Assembly: GCF_040372805.1 (NCBI RefSeq)
Contig: NZ_BAABWJ010000002.1
Span: 248,001-312,000 of the forward strand
Reading direction: 5' to 3'
Origin: Pseudoteredinibacter isoporae_A
Lineage (GTDB): Bacteria > Pseudomonadota > Gammaproteobacteria > Pseudomonadales > Cellvibrionaceae
DNA length: 64,000 nucleotides
The notes beneath the pieces are model-generated. The model was not told the origin of the DNA. It saw only the letters and a list, made by a program, of their open reading frames with translations, and did no database searches. The position numbers and the translations under genes were made by a program. This document shows, piece by piece, positions 42,428-50,313 of this stretch (position 1 is its first letter; each line of letters starts with the position of its first letter).

Positions 42428-43391
42428 GGTGTTCCTACCATTGCGACGCAGGGCATTGGCAGAACTGGGGACGAGGGGCTATTGGCAGCATTCATAATGC
42501 AGCGGCTGTAATAGCCGTGCTGCGGGCAATAGTGTTTTCTGACACAGACTTCGTGCCGGAAGTTTAGGCGGGTTTATCGTTTCGCATTGCAGCTGGACTG
42601 CATGTTATCTGGGCTGAGCCCATATAACCAGGCTAACAGTTAAACCAAAAGAGAGACCTCGAGGCCGTAGCCTAAATGTGGGGTCTGCTCGTTTTCTCAA
42701 TTCCTAAACGTCTTCGCTGATGCCTAAAAGTGGCAATCACACTTATTTGCCAGGGGTGGCCCTCAGTTGGGCAGTTCCAGTGGCTTTTTGTTTCTGTTGC
42801 CTGCTTTACGGCAGTCATCAGCGTATAAAAACTTCGTCAACAGTTCTACGCAGCGCCTCGCGCTGTTACTTCATTTTCTATCCGTTTGAGTGTGCTCTGG
42901 CAGGGACTCCGGGATAGGCCTAAGACAATCTGCTTGTGCAGTTGTCGCTGTTGAATATCTTGCAGCGGCTTACAGCCTGCTGCCTGGCTCATAACGGAGC
43001 CCGGTTTGGCGGTATTTTCTTGGGGTGTCTGGCGCCAATCTATGCCTGCTTATGCCCAGTAGGGGCTTAAATCGTCTTTTATGCCAGTCTGATACTCATT
43101 GGATCAGACCGCTGTGGCTTAATGGCACTCTATATACACGGCATATACGCGATATAAATGTAGCACAGCCACGGAACAGGCGCGCCGGACTTGTCCGAAA
43201 ACCAGCCCAAACTGCCCGGCGAGTATAGCGGCAAGGCGGTAGGGCTGCAAATCAATTGCCGGGAGTCGGGCGGAATCTGGTAGAATCGCCAGCTTTTCCC
43301 GGCCTGAGGACTGAATTGTCATCGAATTCATCCATATATTTTGGATTCCAGGCGCCAAGGGATTTTTTGAGCTGAAAAGACGAGGGACAGA
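42428..43391. other. 964-bp intergenic region between rne and rluC with a duplicated hairpin
   Basis: No convincing gene; short open frames here lack family features and ribosome-binding sites. On the minus strand it should hold the rne promoter and leader. Two related hairpins occur: 42499-42523 (GCAGCGGCT/AGCC-GT-GCTGC) and 42962-42983 (GCAGCGGCT/AGCC-T-GCTGC), with the same stem arms about 460 bp apart. The rluC promoter lies at the right end. An A/T-rich segment with TATATA and GATATAAA occurs at 43131-43158. Confidence 0.55.
43256..43286 (+). promoter_or_regulatory. promoter of rluC
   Basis: TTGCCG (43256-43261), a 19-bp spacer, and TAGAAT (43281-43286) preceded by TGG and followed by CGCC. 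Confidence 0.5.
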
Positions 43392-44363
43392 GTGAGTCCG
43401 GTAGATAACGCTGATATTGGCCGCAAGGTGGTATTGCTTGAGGTGGATGCCGACCAGGCAGGTCAGCGAGTGGATAACTTTTTGGCGGCTCGCTTGAAAG
43501 GGGTGCCGCGTTCGCGTCTTTATCGTTTGTTGCGAAAAGGTGAGGTGCGGGTAAATAAGAAGCGCATCAAGCCCGAATACAAACTTGCCCCAGGCGATGT
43601 GGTGCGAATTCCACCCGTGACCGTGAAAGCGCAGGAGCCCAAGGGGGCTGTGAGCCAGTCCATGGGGCGCTTATTGGAGCAATCCATATTACTGGAGCTG
43701 CCGGGCTTATTGGTCGTGAACAAGCCCGCGGGTTTGGCGGTGCACGGTGGCAGCGGGGTGAATTTGGGTTTGATCGAGTCGCTGCGACAATTGCGCCCGA
43801 ATGATCGCTATCTGGAATTGGTGCATCGTCTCGACCGTGATACCTCGGGTTGTATTCTCATCGCTCGCAAGCGCAGCATGTTGAGATATTTACAGGAAGA
43901 GTTGCGCCAACGGCGGAATATCCAGAAGTACTATCAGGCCCTGGTGCTCGGTCAGTGGTCGAAAAGAAAGCATGTGGTGGATGCACCACTATTAAGGTTG
44001 GAGTCTCCGGGGGGCAATCGAATTGTAAAAGTCTCTCCCGACGGCAAACCCAGTCGAACCGAATTTAAAGTTCTGCGACGTTTCGAAGGTTTCAGCTTGG
44101 TGCAGGCGAAACCTGTGACCGGGAGAACCCATCAAATTCGCGTGCATGCCCAATCGCAACATTGCCCTTTATTGGGCGATGAAAAGTATGGCGATGATGA
44201 CGTTAACCAGCGTATGCGAAAACAGGGGTTTAAGCGTTTGTTTCTGCACGCGGCTGCATTGGAATTTACTTTGCCGGACGAAGATGAAGCTCGTCGAGTT
44301 GAGGCTCCGCTGTGGCCTGAGTTGGCTGAGCCTCTGGCAATGCTGAAAGAGATACCTTTATAG
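43392..44363 (+). CDS. rluC: 23S rRNA pseudouridine synthase RluC
   Basis: RluC makes pseudouridines 955, 2504 and 2580 in 23S rRNA. The 323 residues have an N-terminal S4 domain (about 15-75: QRVDNFLAARLKGVPRSRLYRLLRKGEVRVNKKR in sequence) and the RluA-type catalytic domain, with the active-site Asp in VHRLDRDTSGCILIARK and GRTHQIRVHAQSQHCPLLGDEKYG. GTG start with GAGGGA upstream. Divergent from rne, as in Escherichia coli and Pseudomonas. Confidence 0.96.
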   Translation: MSPVDNADIGRKVVLLEVDADQAGQRVDNFLAARLKGVPRSRLYRLLRKGEVRVNKKRIKPEYKLAPGDVVRIPPVTVKAQEPKGAVSQSMGRLLEQSILLELPGLLVVNKPAGLAVHGGSGVNLGLIESLRQLRPNDRYLELVHRLDRDTSGCILIARKRSMLRYLQEELRQRRNIQKYYQALVLGQWSKRKHVVDAPLLRLESPGGNRIVKVSPDGKPSRTEFKVLRRFEGFSLVQAKPVTGRTHQIRVHAQSQHCPLLGDEKYGDDDVNQRMRKQGFKRLFLHAAALEFTLPDEDEARRVEAPLWPELAEPLAMLKEIPL

Positions 44364-44409
44364 CCTGTCTTATAAAGGTATAAACAACTGTGATTAAAGG
44401 AAGCCTTTA

Positions 44410-45063
44410 ATGCTGTGTATTTTTGACTGGGACGGCACCTTAAGCAATTCTGCCGATAAAATTGTGAGTTGCATGCAGTTGGCGGCGAACGATGCCAAGC
44501 TTCCAGAGTTGCCGGGAACGGAAGTTCAGAAAATTATTGGATTGGGCTTGCCGGAGGCGATCAGTACCCTGTATCCCGAAGGCAATCCATCCCAGTGGGA
44601 TACCATGCGCGAAATGTACTCCAGTCATTATATTAAAGCTGATCAGGTACCTGCGCCTATGTTTGCTGGTGTGCTTGAAGGCTTAGACAGGTTGAAAGGC
44701 GAGGGCTTTACGTTAGCCGTTGCCACCGGTAAAAGTCGTCGCGGTTTGGATCGGGTGTTGGGGCGTTTAGGTATGGAAGGGTATTTTCACGGCAGTCGCT
44801 GTGCAGACGAAACCCGATCAAAACCTCACCCTTTGATGCTGGAAGAATTGCTCTCTCAATTTGATCGTTCAGCGGGCGATGCGGTGATGGTCGGTGACAC
44901 CAGCTTTGATCTGGCGATGGCAGAAGCGATAGATATGCCAAGAATTGGTGTGAGCTACGGCGTTCATGAAACCGATGTTTTGCATCAGCACAGCCCTGAT
45001 CTGATGGCAGATCATTTCACCGAAGTGGTGGAATGGATTATGGAGAAAGGCCCGAAGGTCTGA
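44410..45063 (+). CDS. HAD-family phosphatase (Gph-like)
   Basis: The 217-residue product is a haloacid-dehalogenase phosphatase: the nucleophile motif FDWDGTLSNSADKI (about 5-18), motif II VATGKSRRGLD, Lys in the RSKPHPLMLEELL segment and the Asp pair in VMVGDTSFDLAMAEAI. The cap domain is inserted after motif I. Members of this subgroup near rluC in Pseudomonas are annotated as phosphoglycolate-phosphatase-like; the substrate is not clear from sequence. It is 46 bp from rluC and probably co-transcribed. Confidence 0.88.
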   Translation: MLCIFDWDGTLSNSADKIVSCMQLAANDAKLPELPGTEVQKIIGLGLPEAISTLYPEGNPSQWDTMREMYSSHYIKADQVPAPMFAGVLEGLDRLKGEGFTLAVATGKSRRGLDRVLGRLGMEGYFHGSRCADETRSKPHPLMLEELLSQFDRSAGDAVMVGDTSFDLAMAEAIDMPRIGVSYGVHETDVLHQHSPDLMADHFTEVVEWIMEKGPKV

Positions 45064-45079
45064 TCGAGTTGGGTCTATA

Positions 45080-45105
45080 TCAGGCCTGCTGTGGCGCAGG
45101 CCTGA
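45080..45105. terminator. convergent hairpin between the HAD gene and maf
   Basis: TCAGGCCTGC and GCAGGCCTGA, a perfect 10-bp stem with a 6-nt loop; no T-run on either side. Confidence 0.5.
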
Positions 45106-45116
45106 GGATGTCTCCG

Positions 45117-45701
45117 CTAGTTGGCCAGCGGGTCTATGTTCTCTTTTATCAGCATGTCGGTCAGCAGAATCAATGGCAGTCCGATCAAGCTGTTGGGGTC
45201 ATCGCCTTCCAGTTTTGAGAAGAGGGCAATCCCCAATCCTTCCGACTTAAAGCTGCCCGCGCAATCGTAGGGTTGTTCTTTGTTTAGATACGCCTCGATT
45301 CGAGATTCCGATAATTCCCGAAAATGCACGCGAAAGCGGGCCAGGTTAATCTGGCGGCTTTGATTGTGAGTATTCAACAGGCATAGGCCGGTAAAGAACT
45401 CTACGGTTTGTCCACTGAACGACAGCAGCTGTTCGCGGGCTCGTTGGTGAGTCCCGGGCTTGCCAATAATGCGATCTTGAAAGCAGGCAAGCTGATCGGA
45501 GCCAATGATCAAGCTGGACGGGTATTTGTCGGACAAAGCCTGCGCTTTTTGAGTGGCCAGGCGTTGGACCAGATCGGTGGGGGATTCGCCCGGTTGTGGG
45601 CGCTCATCGATATTGGGGCTGTCCTGTACAAAGGGGATATCCAGCTTGGCGAGAAGCTGCCCCCGATAGGGGGAGCTGGACGCTAACACAAGCGATTTCA
45701 T
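45117..45701 (-). CDS. Maf-like nucleotide pyrophosphatase (YceF type)
   Basis: The 194-residue product is a Maf/HAM1-superfamily house-cleaning pyrophosphatase; the YceF subgroup hydrolyses m7GTP. Family marks are LVLASSSPYRGQLLAKL at the N-terminus, IDERPQPGE, LIIGSDQLACFQDRIIGKPGT and the C-terminal YDCAGSFKSEGLGIALF and DDPNSLIGLPL blocks. It is the only reverse gene between rluC and tmk; yceF sits at the same place in Escherichia coli, divergent from yceD. Confidence 0.93.
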   Translation of the reverse strand: MKSLVLASSSPYRGQLLAKLDIPFVQDSPNIDERPQPGESPTDLVQRLATQKAQALSDKYPSSLIIGSDQLACFQDRIIGKPGTHQRAREQLLSFSGQTVEFFTGLCLLNTHNQSRQINLARFRVHFRELSESRIEAYLNKEQPYDCAGSFKSEGLGIALFSKLEGDDPNSLIGLPLILLTDMLIKENIDPLAN

Positions 45702-45817
45702 AGGGTTTATCCTGGCATTAAAAGTCCGATTTTAAGGCATTGTTGTCGGGACTTTGCGGGAAATTGAAAAAAAACGGCCAATGCCCATAAAATCAGGGGT
45801 TTAGAGCGAATTTTTCT

Positions 45818-45846
45818 TTGACAGGATGGCCTCTCATCCCTATCAT
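45818..45846 (+). promoter_or_regulatory. strong sigma-70 promoter of the yceD-rpmF-plsX operon
   Basis: TTGACA (45818-45823), a 17-bp spacer and TATCAT (45841-45846). The expected transcription start, near 45853, is within three bases of the yceD ATG at 45856, so the message may be leaderless. Confidence 0.8.
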
Positions 45847-45855
45847 TGCGCGCTT

Positions 45856-46410
45856 ATGTTGAATGCCCCCTCCTCAAAGATTTTGCCGAGGCAGGTAGAC
45901 CCTCGTAAATTTGCCCAGCAAGGTATTGAATTACAAGGGAATATCCCCCTCGAGGCTCTGGATCGGTTAGCCCAAATCGCCGCTGGTGATGAAGCTGTCA
46001 TCGACGCTGAGCTACACTTCGAGGTGGATGATCAGCGCCATCGTATATTGCGAGGTCAAATCAGCGCTAAATTGCAGCTGACGTGCGAGCGATGCATGGA
46101 GCCCTGTGATCAACATATTGAAGGCAGCCTGGCCCTGGGGATTGTTTGGGATGAAGACCGAGCAAAAAATTTACCCAGAAGTCTGGATGCTTGGATCGCC
46201 CCCGAGGGCGTATCCGATATTTACGAGGTGATCGAAGAAGAGATTCTTTTGAGTATTCCGATGGCGGTTTACCATGATCATCAATGTGTCGACTTGGCTC
46301 ATTATTCCGCAGGGGATGATGATGCTTCTGATGAAACAGCGGAAGCAGAAGCTGAGCGGCGAAATAACCCGTTTCAAGTTCTGGAGCAACTTAAGGGCTC
46401 GCCGAAATAA
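45856..46410 (+). CDS. yceD: YceD family protein (DUF177), 23S rRNA accumulation protein
   Basis: YceD is needed for normal 23S rRNA levels and is almost always next to rpmF. The 184 residues show VDPRKFAQQGIELQGNIPLEAL, the LTCERCMEPCDQHIEG segment with a CxxC (about 78-82), and the EEEILLSIPMAVYHD and NPFQVLEQLKG motifs near the end. An in-frame ATG at 45826 lies between the -35 and -10 boxes, so it cannot be on the main transcript; 45856 is preferred although no Shine-Dalgarno precedes it. Confidence 0.92.
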   Translation: MLNAPSSKILPRQVDPRKFAQQGIELQGNIPLEALDRLAQIAAGDEAVIDAELHFEVDDQRHRILRGQISAKLQLTCERCMEPCDQHIEGSLALGIVWDEDRAKNLPRSLDAWIAPEGVSDIYEVIEEEILLSIPMAVYHDHQCVDLAHYSAGDDDASDETAEAEAERRNNPFQVLEQLKGSPK

Positions 46411-46449
46411 CGAGGCGCCCCGGTTCCAGTAAATAGTTAAGGAGCTATC

Positions 46450-46632
46450 ATGGCTGTTCAAAAAAGTAAAAAGACTCGTTCACGTCGCGGTATGCGTCGC
46501 TCTCACGATGCCCTGAGCGGACCAACTTTGTCTGTTGATCCAACCAGCGGCGAGAAGCACCACCGCCACCACATCACTGCCGACGGTTTCTACCGTGGCC
46601 GTAAAGTGATCGACACTGGCTCCGAAGACTGA
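46450..46632 (+). CDS. rpmF: 50S ribosomal protein L32
   Basis: The 60-residue product starts MAVQKSKKTRSRRGMRRSHD, the L32 hallmark. It is the zinc-free form: the four cysteines of the zinc-ribbon type are absent. AAGGAG lies 7 bases before the ATG. Position between yceD and plsX is near-universal in gammaproteobacteria. Confidence 0.98.
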   Translation: MAVQKSKKTRSRRGMRRSHDALSGPTLSVDPTSGEKHHRHHITADGFYRGRKVIDTGSED

Positions 46633-46682
46633 TTCTTCGACGCGCTGCGCGCTAGTCGTTGATATTCTGACGCCATTTAATC

Positions 46683-46699
46683 AGGATGAGTATCATCCT
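46683..46699. repeat. inverted repeat before plsX
   Basis: AGGATGA and TCATCCT around GTA, a perfect 7-bp stem, 22 bp before the plsX start. It may affect plsX translation or mRNA processing. Confidence 0.5.
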
Positions 46700-46720
46700 C
46701 TGCTATAGGCGCTGAATAGA

Positions 46721-47767
46721 TTGACTGATTCAATTCGATTAGCGGTTGACGCTATGGGCGGGGACTTAGGTCCCCGCGTTGCGTTAAACGCCGCTTATTC
46801 CCTGGCCAATGATCGAGCGCTGGAATGCCAGCTGTATGGCCCTTTCGATGTGTTGGCCGAATTCGCCCCTATCTCCCTGAGCGATTCAAACGAAACCCCT
46901 TGTGTCCACGAGTTGGATAACGGCTCACGTATGGTGTATCACCATGCTCCTGAAGTTGTCACCATGGAAGATCGGCCCAGCCAGGCCTTGCGCCATAAGC
47001 AACAGTCCTCCATGTGGTTGGCGGTTGACGCCGTGCGCGCCGGGGCAGCCGATGCTGCGATCAGTGCCGGCAATACCGGTGCTTTGATGGCCATGGGGCG
47101 ACACTTGCTGAAAACCTTCGTGGGTATTGATCGTCCCGCCATTGCGAAATCCATTCCGACGGCCAAAGCCGATTGTCTGATGCTTGATTTGGGCGCCAGT
47201 GTGAAGTGCGACAGTGAGCATTTGATTCAAAATGCCCTGATGGGCTCAGTCTTTATGGAATCGGTGGCGGGGGTCGAAAATCCCCGAGTGGCTCTGCTGA
47301 ATATTGGTTCGGAAGAGATCAAGGGCAACGAACAAATTCGTTTGGCGGCCGCCAATTTGCAGGCTAATGAGGCTCTGAACTTTATCGGTTATATCGAAGG
47401 TGATCAGATCTATCGTGGCGATGCGGATGTGGTGGTCTGCGATGGTTTTGTCGGGAACGTCGCCTTGAAAGTAAGCGAGGGGGTTGCCCAGCTGATGGTG
47501 CAGGAAATGCGTGAAGCTTTCGTCAGCAGTTGGTATGGTCGCATTGTTGGCCGATTTGCCCGGCCATTGTTACGCAAATGGCGGCGTCAGTTCGATCCGG
47601 ATCGTTATAATGGCGCCAGTTTCCTGGGCTTGCAGGGGCCCGTGATTAAAAGTCATGGTGCGGCGGATGAGCTCGCCTTTCGCAGTGCGCTGGAATTGGC
47701 CTGTGAGCAAGTGAACAGCCAGGTGGCCGGCCGTATTTACCGGCGTTTTGAACAAGAACCGTTTTAA
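46721..47767 (+). CDS. plsX: phosphate acyltransferase PlsX
   Basis: PlsX turns acyl-ACP into acyl-phosphate for the PlsY route to phosphatidic acid. The 348 residues begin TDSIRLAVDAMGGDLGPRVAL and include AVDAVRAGAADAAISAGNTGALMA, LDLGASVKCDSEHL, NIGSEEIKGNE and VCDGFVGNVALKVSEG. The only start ahead of the conserved block is TTG 46721, without a good Shine-Dalgarno. fabD follows 71 bp after its stop; no fabH lies between, as it would in Escherichia coli. Confidence 0.95.
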   Translation: MTDSIRLAVDAMGGDLGPRVALNAAYSLANDRALECQLYGPFDVLAEFAPISLSDSNETPCVHELDNGSRMVYHHAPEVVTMEDRPSQALRHKQQSSMWLAVDAVRAGAADAAISAGNTGALMAMGRHLLKTFVGIDRPAIAKSIPTAKADCLMLDLGASVKCDSEHLIQNALMGSVFMESVAGVENPRVALLNIGSEEIKGNEQIRLAAANLQANEALNFIGYIEGDQIYRGDADVVVCDGFVGNVALKVSEGVAQLMVQEMREAFVSSWYGRIVGRFARPLLRKWRRQFDPDRYNGASFLGLQGPVIKSHGAADELAFRSALELACEQVNSQVAGRIYRRFEQEPF

Positions 47768-47838
47768 TGTTTGCTCGGCTCGAGTTGGGCAGATATGAGT
47801 AAAAGACAATAGTTGATAACAAGCTAAAAGGTAGCGTT

Positions 47839-48771
47839 ATGGTGCAATCTAATTTGGCCTTTGTATTTCCCGGCCAGGGCTCCCAGAAAATTGGCATGCT
47901 GGCAGATTTGGCCGCTGAGTATCCTGTGGTTCAGGAAACGTTTGCAGAAGCCTCTGATGTTCTTGGTTACGATTTGTGGGATTTGTTGCAAAACGGCGAG
48001 CAGGATGCAATTAACATGACCGAGCGCACCCAGCCTTTGTTGCTGACGGCGAGTGTTGCCTGCTGGCGAGTGTTCAGTGCCAATAAAGAGATTCGCCCTG
48101 CGTTGATGGCCGGCCACAGTCTCGGCGAATGGTCTGCCCTGGTTTGTGCCGAAGTGCTTGCCTTTAAAGACGCTGTGCGTCTGGTGCAGCAGCGCGGCAA
48201 ATTTATGCAGGAAGCCGTACCCGCTGGAGAAGGTGCTATGGCAGCCATTATTGGTCTTGATGATGAGGCGATTAAAGCGGCGTGTGAAGAAGCATCGGCC
48301 GACGGTGTGGCATCGGCGGTTAACTTCAATTCTCCAGGGCAAGTAGTGATTGCCGGTAGCAAAGCGGCAATCGATCGCGCGATTGAACTGTGTAAAGAGG
48401 CCGGAGCCAAGCGAGCCATGCCGTTGCCGGTTAGTGCGCCGTTCCATACTGAATTGATGAGGCCAGCGGCAGAGCGTTTGGCGGAACAAATTGAAGCCAC
48501 GCCGTTCCAAGCTCCTGCAACCCCAGTGGTTCACAATGTTCATGCTCAGACTGAAACCGATCCGGCGAAAATCAAAGCCTTGATGATCGAGCAGATATAC
48601 AGTCCAGTATTGTGGGTAGACTGCGTTAAGGCCATGAAAGAGGCGGGTGTTGAACAAGCTGTCGAGTGTGGTCCAGGAAAAGTGCTGGCAGGATTAGTGA
48701 AGCGTATTGATAAGAGTATTTCATCGCAGGGCCTTGAGACCGCTGCTGACGTTGAAGCCCTTTCGGTATAA
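47839..48771 (+). CDS. fabD: malonyl-CoA:ACP transacylase
   Basis: FabD loads malonyl onto ACP. The 310 residues begin LAFVFPGQGSQKIGML and contain the nucleophile-elbow GHSLGEWSALVCA (Ser about 94), the Arg in VQQRGKFMQEAV (about 119), SAPFHTELM with the catalytic His (about 203) and a VECGPGKVLAGLVKR ending. AAAGG lies before the ATG. It is followed by fabG. Confidence 0.98.
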   Translation: MVQSNLAFVFPGQGSQKIGMLADLAAEYPVVQETFAEASDVLGYDLWDLLQNGEQDAINMTERTQPLLLTASVACWRVFSANKEIRPALMAGHSLGEWSALVCAEVLAFKDAVRLVQQRGKFMQEAVPAGEGAMAAIIGLDDEAIKAACEEASADGVASAVNFNSPGQVVIAGSKAAIDRAIELCKEAGAKRAMPLPVSAPFHTELMRPAAERLAEQIEATPFQAPATPVVHNVHAQTETDPAKIKALMIEQIYSPVLWVDCVKAMKEAGVEQAVECGPGKVLAGLVKRIDKSISSQGLETAADVEALSV

Positions 48772-48829
48772 CCGTTGAAAAACCTTGCCGCTGGCGGCGG
48801 CAGGGCGATCGAAGAAACAGGAAGCAAAT

Positions 48830-49573
48830 ATGAGTATTGCGGGAAAAATTACCTTGGTTACCGGTGCCAGTCGTGGCATTGGTGCGGCAATTGCCGATGA
48901 CCTGGCCGCCCAGGGCGCGGTTGTTATTGGCACAGCGACCAGTGAATCCGGCGCTGAAAAAATCACCGCACGATTGGCAGAAAAGGGCGTGCAGGGCAAA
49001 GGCATGGTCTTGAATGTCACCGAGGCTGATTCTATTGCCGGTTTGATCAAAGCCATCAATGATGAATTTGGTGCTGTTGAGATTCTGGTTAATAACGCGG
49101 GGATTACGAAGGATAACCTCCTGATGCGCATGGGCGAGGATGAGTGGTTTGATGTGATCAACACGAACCTCAGCGCCATTTACCGCCTGAGCAAAGCGTG
49201 TTTACGCGGCATGATGAAGGCTCGTTGGGGGCGTATCATCAATGTGAGCTCGGTGGTGGGTTCGATGGGGAATGCTGGTCAGTCCAACTATGCGGCATCA
49301 AAAGCCGGTGTTGCTGGTTTTGCCCGTTCTTTGGCCAAGGAGATCGGTTCCCGTGGTATTACAGTGAATACTGTGGCTCCAGGCTTTATCGACACCGATA
49401 TGACCAAGGTGCTCGAGGAAAACCAAAAAGAACTGATGCTGTCTCAGATTGCTCTGGGGCGATTGGGTAAACCTGAGGAAATTGCAGGTGTCGTGAGCTT
49501 TCTGGCGAGCGATGCAGGCGGCTATATTACTGGCGAGACCCTGCAGGTAAATGGCGGCATGTATATGGCCTAA
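48830..49573 (+). CDS. fabG: 3-oxoacyl-ACP reductase
   Basis: FabG reduces beta-ketoacyl-ACP with NADPH. The 247-residue SDR has TGASRGIGAAIADDLA, NNAGITKDNLLMRM, catalytic Ser in NVSSVVGSMGNAGQ, the YAASKAGV Tyr/Lys pair and NTVAPGFIDTDMT; the C-terminus GGYITGETLQVNGGMYM is typical. AGGA lies 8 bases before the ATG; the in-frame start at 48785 lacks one. It is 58 bp from fabD. Confidence 0.98.
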   Translation: MSIAGKITLVTGASRGIGAAIADDLAAQGAVVIGTATSESGAEKITARLAEKGVQGKGMVLNVTEADSIAGLIKAINDEFGAVEILVNNAGITKDNLLMRMGEDEWFDVINTNLSAIYRLSKACLRGMMKARWGRIINVSSVVGSMGNAGQSNYAASKAGVAGFARSLAKEIGSRGITVNTVAPGFIDTDMTKVLEENQKELMLSQIALGRLGKPEEIAGVVSFLASDAGGYITGETLQVNGGMYMA

Positions 49574-49892
49574 ATGCCCCGTGCAGCCATCACATTTTTG
49601 CGTAAAATAGCGAAAATAGAGTGCTTTTGATGGCTGCTTTATTAGGCTTTCTGAAGTCTAAGTTGTTGTTATATAAGAGTATTTTTTAAAAATTTACAAA
49701 ATTTGGTAAGATCCGTTACAACTGGGCGTAAATCCATGTAAAATGCGCGCTCGTGTTGGCCGGAGCTTAATTTGAGCCGTGACCGAACAACCGTTATTTT
49801 GTTCGCTCTTGCAATAGATGCAGTTCAAAGTAATTTTATAGTTATTACAGAGCGGCTAAACCGACGTAGACCACTAGGAGTTGAAAAACGTT
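49574..49892 (+). promoter_or_regulatory. fabG-acpP gap with the acpP promoter
   Basis: This 319-bp gap has no gene. A strong promoter lies at 49716-49744: TTACAA, a 17-bp spacer and TAAAAT, preceded by an A/T-rich tract (49672-49705) resembling an UP element and followed by GCGCGC. The leader of about 140 nt holds a hairpin CGAACAA (49784-49790)/TTGTTCG (49799-49805). This suits the high, separate expression of acpP. Confidence 0.75.
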
Positions 49893-50129
49893 ATGAGCAG
49901 CATTGAAGAACGCGTAAAAAAGATCGTTGCTGAGCAACTGGGCGTTAAAGAAGAAGAAGTAAAAACTGAAGCCTCTTTTGTTGAGGATCTGGGAGCGGAC
50001 TCTCTGGATACCGTAGAGCTGGTTATGGCGCTGGAAGAAGAGTTTGAAACCGAAATTCCAGACGATGAAGCGGAAAAGATTACTACTGTTGAGCTGGCCA
50101 TCAAGTACATCAACGAAAACCTGGCTTAA
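49893..50129 (+). CDS. acpP: acyl carrier protein
   Basis: The 78-residue acidic protein carries the phosphopantetheine Ser in GADSLDTVELVMALEEEF (Ser about 37) and starts MSSIEERVKKIVAEQLGVKEEEV, as in most bacteria. It shuttles acyl chains for FabD, FabG, FabF and FabY. ATG 49893 follows AGGAG at 49876-49880; TTG 49881 is too close to that site. It has its own promoter and terminator. Confidence 0.99.
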   Translation: MSSIEERVKKIVAEQLGVKEEEVKTEASFVEDLGADSLDTVELVMALEEEFETEIPDDEAEKITTVELAIKYINENLA

Positions 50130-50162
50130 TTAGAGCTATTCGTTGCATAAGGCCTAGCCTGG

Positions 50163-50194
50163 AAAGCCGTTCTATGGGTAATAGAGCGGCTTTT
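50163..50194 (+). terminator. terminator of acpP
   Basis: AAAGCCGTTCTAT (50163-50175) and ATAGAGCGGCTTT (50181-50193), one G-U pair, with a short T-run. Confidence 0.85.
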
Positions 50195-50313
50195 GTTGTT
50201 TATACAGCATCACTTTTGTGTTCGCCTGGTATATATTCAGGGAAACCAGAGTGAGCTGGTGAGATTGAGTTTGACAATAACAAGCGATGGGTGTCATCGC
50301 GGACGGAGGCAGT

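Noticed and set aside
42720..43228. Short open frames in the rne-rluC gap
   Set aside because: 65-67 residues, no Shine-Dalgarno, odd composition; the region is better explained as leader and promoters.
47824..48657. 277-residue open frame antisense to fabD
   Set aside because: Overlaps fabD almost fully, with no motif.
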